Assembly (NCBI GenBank): GCA_051653625.1
Contig: JBOFWM010000089.1
Location: 1 to 9,187 of the forward strand
DNA length: 9,187 bases
Source: SFDP01 sp051653625
GTDB taxonomy: Bacteria; Bacillota; Clostridia; Lachnospirales; Lachnospiraceae
Direction of reading: 5' to 3'
In this document: piece by piece, positions 5,827 to 9,187 of the stretch
How the letters are laid out: every line of letters begins with the position of its first letter
How positions within the stretch are numbered: position 1 is the stretch's first letter
Position numbers and translations under genes: made by a program
The notes under the pieces: model-generated
What the model saw: only the letters and a program-made list of their open reading frames with translations
Databases searched by the model: none
What the model was told of the DNA's origin: nothing

Positions 5827-6795
5827 GTGAAACAAATTGCAGATTTACATTGTGATACCATTCGAGAATTGTATGAAAAATATAAAGACAATCAAAGGAT
5901 AAACTTATATAGAAATGAGCTACAAGTAGATCTTCAAAAATTGAAAGCATCAAATTATAGTATACAGAACTTTGCAATTTTCACTGATTATAAAAAAGAC
6001 GGCGATGTATATGCAGTAGCAAAAGAAATGATTTCTCTTTATTACAGAGAAATAGAAAAAAATAAAGAGTATATAAAGGCTGCAATTTCCTATGATGATA
6101 TTACGCAATGTAAACAAGAGGGGAAAATTGCAGCTTTTCTCACATTAGAAGATTCGATGCCTTGTGTAAGAGATTATGATAGATTACTAGAGTTCTATCA
6201 ATTGGGGATCCGAATGATTACACTTACTTGGAATTATTCGAATGAAATAGGGTATGCACATACAAGTTCATTCGGGGGCCTTACGAAAAAGGGAATTGAA
6301 TTTTTAGAGTGGATGGAATATCTAGGCATTATTGTGGATGTTTCTCATGGATCAGATAAATTATTTTATGATGTCTTAAATTATAGTAAAAAGCCTTTTG
6401 TTGCAAGTCATTCTAATGCAAGAGCATTAGTGAATCACACGAGAAATATGACGGATGATATGATTTATCAAATTTCAAAAAAAGGCGGATTGATTGGAAT
6501 AAATTATTTTGAAGATTTTATATATATAAAAAAGAATACAAAAGAAAAATATTCACGAATTGAAGATGTAATCGCACATATAAAACATATTAGTAGAATT
6601 GCAGGAATTGATTGTATTGCATTAGGAAGTGATTTTGATGGGATTAATAATAATTTGGAAATAAAAGATGCAAGTCATACGAATGTATTATATGAAGCAT
6701 TGAGTTGTAGTGGATTTACATATGAGGAAACAGAAAAGATTTGTTACAAAAATGTAGAAAGATTATATAAGGAAGTACTTGGAGGAAAAACATGA
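5827..6795 (+). CDS. Membrane-dipeptidase family (M19) zinc dipeptidase
   Basis: A 322-residue peptidase of the M19 (renal dipeptidase) family, which hydrolyses dipeptides, in some members including D-residue or dehydro-dipeptides, with a binuclear zinc site. The expected ligands are all found: H8 and D10 in ADLHCDT, bridging E108 in LTLED, H174 in DVSHGSD, H195 in ASHSNAR and D269 in ALGSDFDG; RALVNHTRNM (199-208) is a family hallmark. The 21-residue spacing of the two central His matches the mammalian enzyme. The usual EGG after the bridging glutamate is EDS here. There is no signal peptide, so it is cytoplasmic. It begins with GTG 5827 behind GAAAGGA (5813-5819). Its stop overlaps the start of the next gene (ATGA at 6792-6795), indicating translational coupling. 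The specific substrate is unknown. Confidence 0.91.
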   Translation: MKQIADLHCDTIRELYEKYKDNQRINLYRNELQVDLQKLKASNYSIQNFAIFTDYKKDGDVYAVAKEMISLYYREIEKNKEYIKAAISYDDITQCKQEGKIAAFLTLEDSMPCVRDYDRLLEFYQLGIRMITLTWNYSNEIGYAHTSSFGGLTKKGIEFLEWMEYLGIIVDVSHGSDKLFYDVLNYSKKPFVASHSNARALVNHTRNMTDDMIYQISKKGGLIGINYFEDFIYIKKNTKEKYSRIEDVIAHIKHISRIAGIDCIALGSDFDGINNNLEIKDASHTNVLYEALSCSGFTYEETEKICYKNVERLYKEVLGGKT

Positions 6796-7295
6796 GAGAT
6801 CGTTTGATAAAAAGTGATATTGATAAGATGAAAGAAGAAATAGAGTATCGCAAATTGGTGCTTCGAAAAGAGTTATTAGAACATGTAAAAGTTGCGAGAG
6901 CACATGGAGATTTGAGTGAAAATTTTGAGTATCATGCAGCGAAAAAAGAGAAAAATAAAAATGAAAGTAGAATTAGATATTTAGATAAGATGATACGTTC
7001 AGCAATAATTATAGAAGATACTTCAAAAGAAGATGAAGTTGGAATAAATAATGAAGTGATGATTTACTTTGAAGAAGATGATGATACAGAAACTTATAAA
7101 ATTGTCACTACTATTCGAGGAGATTCTTTAAAACAAATGATTAGTATTGAATCACCGTTAGGAAAAGCATTGATGGGGAAAAAAATTGGGGATAGAGCTT
7201 GCGTAAAAGTAAATGATGATTATAGCTATTATGTTAAAGTAATCAATATTACAAAAAACATTGGAGATGAAGAAGATAGAATTCGAGGCTATTAG
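6792..7295 (+). CDS. greA: GreA/GreB-family transcription elongation (transcript cleavage) factor
   Basis: A 167-residue protein expected to enter the secondary channel of RNA polymerase and stimulate cleavage of backtracked RNA. The N-terminal coiled coil (about 5-75) carries the tip motif ARAHGDLSENFEYHAAK (35-51), with the two acidic residues needed for cleavage at D40 and E43. The C-terminal FKBP-like domain (about 82-155) contains the GreA hallmark ESPLGKALMGKKIGD (120-134). The length is slightly above the usual 155-160 because of a short charged tail ending RIRGY. Its start is fused to the dipeptidase stop (ATGA), and the next gene begins 2 bases after its stop. The N-terminus diverges from typical GreA, so it may be a second, paralogous copy rather than the main greA. 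The cluster of acidic residues at 94-100 is unusual. Confidence 0.85.
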   Translation: MRDRLIKSDIDKMKEEIEYRKLVLRKELLEHVKVARAHGDLSENFEYHAAKKEKNKNESRIRYLDKMIRSAIIIEDTSKEDEVGINNEVMIYFEEDDDTETYKIVTTIRGDSLKQMISIESPLGKALMGKKIGDRACVKVNDDYSYYVKVINITKNIGDEEDRIRGY

Positions 7296-7297
7296 GA

Positions 7298-8035
7298 ATG
7301 GATTATAAGCAATTTGAAAAAGCAAGAGATAAAATTTTAAATACAGAAAGGCAATCACAAGGAATAGGTACACTGTCAGAAAAAACTGTTCATGCAATAT
7401 TAAAATTTTATTATGAACCAAATGATGATTATCATGAAGTTTCAATTGAACATATGGTCGCAGACATTTTTCGAGATGGTAAGATTGTTGAAATTCAAAC
7501 AAGATCGTTTGATAAAATGCGAAAAAAATTAGATGTATTTCTTAAAGATTATTTTGTTACAATTGTACATCCAATTATTGTAAAAAAAGAGTTAATATAC
7601 ATCGATAAAATAACAGGAGAAATAATTCGTAAACGTAAGTCACCAAAAAATGAAACAATTTATCATGCATTTCTAGAATTATATAAAATCAAATCATTTT
7701 TAAAGCATAATCATTTGAAATTCATTTTTGTTTTGATGGAAGTAGAAGAATATAGACTTGTTATGAATAAAGAACAAAAAAAGAGAAAGAAAAGTACAAA
7801 ATTAGATCGTATTCCGCTTGCTATAAAAGAGGAAGTTACAATAGAAGATATAAAGGACTTTATGCAATGTGTGCCATATACATTAGAAGAATCCTTTACT
7901 TCGTCTGATTTTGCAAAAGAAGCAAAAATTCCGAAGAAATTAGCAACAACAGTACTTCATATATTAAATCACATGAATATAGTAAAAAGAGTTGGAAAAT
8001 TAGGCAATAGTTACATATATCAAGTGGTGGAATAA
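7298..8035 (+). CDS. Uncharacterised protein: possible PD-(D/E)XK-like core with C-terminal winged helix
   Basis: A 245-residue soluble protein I do not recognise as any named family, though its opening (IGTLSEKTVHAILKFYYEP, 23-41) resembles conserved Firmicute hypothetical proteins. Residues 22-70 look like the core of a PD-(D/E)XK nuclease fold: a helix with E28, then HEVSIEHMVADIF (46-58) with D56, and KIVEIQTRSF (62-71) with E65 and Q67 where ExK is usual. A conserved-looking lysine/arginine-rich stretch follows (72-78, then RKRKSPKNE 111-119). Residues 155-170 are very basic (KEQKKRKK). About 198-244 reads as a winged helix-turn-helix (SSDFAKEAKIPKKLATTVLHIL, then NIVKRVGKLGNSYIYQVV). 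Together this suggests a nucleic-acid-binding protein, but that is inference from pattern, and activity with Gln for Lys is unsure. ATG 7298 lies 2 bases after the greA stop, with GAGG at 7285-7288. It is the last gene of the operon. Confidence 0.75.
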   Translation: MDYKQFEKARDKILNTERQSQGIGTLSEKTVHAILKFYYEPNDDYHEVSIEHMVADIFRDGKIVEIQTRSFDKMRKKLDVFLKDYFVTIVHPIIVKKELIYIDKITGEIIRKRKSPKNETIYHAFLELYKIKSFLKHNHLKFIFVLMEVEEYRLVMNKEQKKRKKSTKLDRIPLAIKEEVTIEDIKDFMQCVPYTLEESFTSSDFAKEAKIPKKLATTVLHILNHMNIVKRVGKLGNSYIYQVVE

Positions 8036-8061
8036 AAAAAGTGTCGATTGACACTTTTTTT
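8034..8061. terminator. Bidirectional Rho-independent terminator between convergent genes
   Basis: Seven A plus GTGTC (8034-8045), loop GATT, then GACAC plus seven T (8050-8061) form a perfect 12-bp stem with a U run in either direction. It ends the tatD operon on the plus strand and the hemerythrin gene on the minus strand, and its arms overlap both stop codons (8033-8035 and 8060-8062). Confidence 0.93.
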
Positions 8062-8485
8062 ATTCTTCTTCTAAAGTTCCATTTAAAAATTGTGCAATTT
8101 TTAAATCACAATCTTCAATATGAATACATAGCCAATTTTCTAAATATTCCATTAACTCATAAATAAGTATGTCTTGATTTTTTAATGAAATACCTACTTT
8201 TTCTAGTTCAAAAGAAAATAATTTATCTGTAAAACCTTTATGTGCTTCTAGATGTTGAGAAAGTCTTGGATATTTGATTTCTTCCATGAAAGTAGCTTCA
8301 TCTATAAAATGTTTTTTTGTGTAATCTTTAAGTCTGGTAAAAATCTTTTCTAATTCTTCTTCTTTATATAACATATTTTCATCTTTTGCTAAAGATTTTA
8401 CTTGATTCATGATGGAAAAAAGTTCTACGTGCTCATCATCTAGAAGGGTTATGTTTAATGTAGGATATGATAAAATTTTTGACAT
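8060..8485 (-). CDS. Bacteriohemerythrin (hemerythrin-domain protein)
   Basis: A 141-residue single-domain four-helix-bundle protein that should hold an oxygen-binding di-iron centre. The complete ligand set is present with family spacing: H19 (DDEHVELF), H59 and E63 (HFIDEATFM), H78 and H82 (HLEAHKGF), H122 and D127 (HIEDCD); YP at 72-73 and W118 also match. The usual N-terminal W.....VG is replaced by YPTLNITLLD. No signal peptide, membrane helix or output domain is attached, so it is a soluble cytoplasmic protein. In anaerobes such proteins are thought to bind oxygen or nitric oxide for storage, delivery or protection. The ATG (complement of 8483-8485) is preceded on the minus strand by AAGGAAG at good spacing. 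It is convergent with the tatD operon and shares its terminator. Confidence 0.93.
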   Translation of the reverse strand: MSKILSYPTLNITLLDDEHVELFSIMNQVKSLAKDENMLYKEEELEKIFTRLKDYTKKHFIDEATFMEEIKYPRLSQHLEAHKGFTDKLFSFELEKVGISLKNQDILIYELMEYLENWLCIHIEDCDLKIAQFLNGTLEEE

Positions 8486-8516
8486 ATAATTCTTCCTTTC
8501 TTTATTTCTAATTAAA

Positions 8517-8566
8517 ACTATATCGTTTGTTCTTATTAAAGAATAACAAATAAGCGTTAAAAACGC
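8517..8566. promoter_or_regulatory. Dyad-rich region between the divergent hemerythrin and esterase-like genes
   Basis: The 172-base gap between the two start codons holds an imperfect dyad TTTGTT (8526-8531)...AACAAA (8545-8550) with inner arms TTCTT (8530-8534) and AAGAA (8539-8543), and a separate hairpin GCGTT-AAA-AACGC (8554-8566). A TATAGT on the minus strand (8517-8522) could be a -10 box for the hemerythrin gene, but no good -35 lies 16-18 bases away. Operator function is only a possibility. Confidence 0.25.
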
Positions 8567-8647
8567 AATAAATCAAAAAATTGTTGGTGAATAAATACAA
8601 GACTTTACCAATCGTGAACAAAATATGACCAGTTATATAAAATTAAT

Positions 8648-8652
8648 GGAGG
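8648..8652 (+). promoter_or_regulatory. Ribosome binding site that fixes the esterase-like start at 8658
   Basis: GGAGG followed by five A and ATG 8658 is a near-perfect Shine-Dalgarno arrangement. It shows that translation begins at MKKEILVLM rather than at the in-frame ATG 8625, which has no such site. Confidence 0.85.
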
Positions 8653-8657
8653 AAAAA

Positions 8658-9187
8658 ATGAAAAAAGAAATATTAGTATTAATGATCATTGTATTAATAA
8701 GTATTATTTTGGTAAAATATCAAGATATAAAACAAACATCAAAGGTAGAAAAAGAAGATAGAAACGAAGGGAGTTTTCTAGATAACTTTATATCTACATC
8801 ATATGGAACAATAATTGAAACACTTGATTGGGGGCGTCTGTAACTAAATTAGTGATTTATTTTCAAGAAGGTGTACCCAAAGATGTATCAAAAGATGAAT
8901 TTGAGATTTCTGTCATAAGAAATTATGAAGGAACAAATGAACTGACAAAAGAAATGTCTTATACAACTTTTTCTTATGATATTTCACCATATGCAGAAGG
9001 TAAACGAGTAGTTGAAGATGTCTATATTTCAGATGAATTAGGTAATAAAGTGGAAAATAAGACTAAATATATAACTATAGAATTAAAGAGCGATCCGGAA
9101 GAAGAGTATGGTAATCCGTTAGGGACTGAAATAAATACAGGATTTAATTTAAGTGTTGTATTAGACTGTAATTACACGATTAAATAC
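8658..9187 (+). pseudogene. Membrane-anchored esterase-like protein with Ig-like N-terminal domain; frameshifted and cut by window end
   Basis: From ATG 8658 the frame encodes a lysine start, one hydrophobic helix (about 5-19, LVLMIIVLISIILV; uncleaved anchor or signal peptide) and a linker ending GTIIETLDWG, then meets TAA at 8841. The continuation is in another frame, open from 8828 to the window edge (GASVTKLVIYFQEGV onward, with YISDELGNKV, YITIEL and NPLGTEINTGF...LDCNYTI). One more G in the run at 8830-8834 would join them as LDWGASVTKLVIYF, which reads as one continuous protein. The second part resembles the Ig-like domain that precedes the alpha/beta-hydrolase domain in EstA-type esterases (VTKV..DLG start, then GSP and a Y.I end); the hydrolase part would lie beyond the window. 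The break may be a real mutation, a switchable G tract or a sequencing error. The product would be extracytoplasmic. The family call is moderate. Confidence 0.68.

Noticed and set aside
7158..7502. Minus-strand 114-codon open frame with hydrophobic stretches
   Set aside because: The hydrophobicity comes from A-rich lysine/glutamate codons read backwards; both plus-strand genes here are better supported.
8828..8834. Classical programmed -1 frameshift site in the esterase-like gene
   Set aside because: T TGG GGG does not fit the X XXY YYZ slippery heptamer and I saw no clear downstream pseudoknot; an indel in the G run is simpler, though slippage on GGG is not excluded.

Overview
This is a low-GC, AT-rich window of chromosome from a Firmicute, most likely class Clostridia and probably in or near the family Lachnospiraceae. 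That placement is an inference from base composition, A/T-ending codons, strong purine-rich ribosome binding sites, and the RsmA/KsgA N-terminus (TIEVLKKYNF...KYGQNFLID), which I associate with Lachnospiraceae. Genes are tightly packed, nearly all lie on the + strand, and no gap between genes exceeds about 200 bases.

Layout. (1) 1-1876 is the tail of a sugar-utilisation locus: the last 43 codons of a ribose-type ABC permease, a terminator, a ribokinase-like PfkB kinase and a DeoR-family regulator, closed by a strong terminator at 1912-1946. (2) 1983-3967 holds a class-3-like aldehyde dehydrogenase followed by NiaR, the nicotinate-responsive repressor, probably co-transcribed. The dehydrogenase keeps its catalytic residues but has lost the usual KPSE cofactor motif. 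(3) 3966-4135 carries a tRNA-Lys(CTT) on the minus strand, with its own promoter and a terminator that folds on only one strand. (4) 4168-8061 is a five-gene housekeeping operon: tatD, rsmA/ksgA, an M19 dipeptidase, a GreA-family factor and an uncharacterised protein. Its genes overlap or are separated by at most 18 bases, and it ends in a bidirectional terminator shared with the next gene. (5) 8060-8485 on the minus strand encodes a bacteriohemerythrin. (6) 8658-9187 is the start of a membrane-anchored esterase-like protein, broken by a one-base frameshift in a G run and cut off by the window edge.

Functionally the window combines sugar uptake with sugar phosphorylation, an aldehyde/NAD-linked unit, and translation/RNA maintenance (tRNA-Lys, 16S rRNA dimethylation, transcript cleavage). 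I found no mobile element, CRISPR array, rRNA or riboswitch, and no clear multi-gene novel system. The best candidates for undescribed biology are the protein at 7298-8035 (possible PD-(D/E)XK-like core plus winged helix), the dehydrogenase with the altered cofactor motif, and the G-tract frameshift in the esterase.
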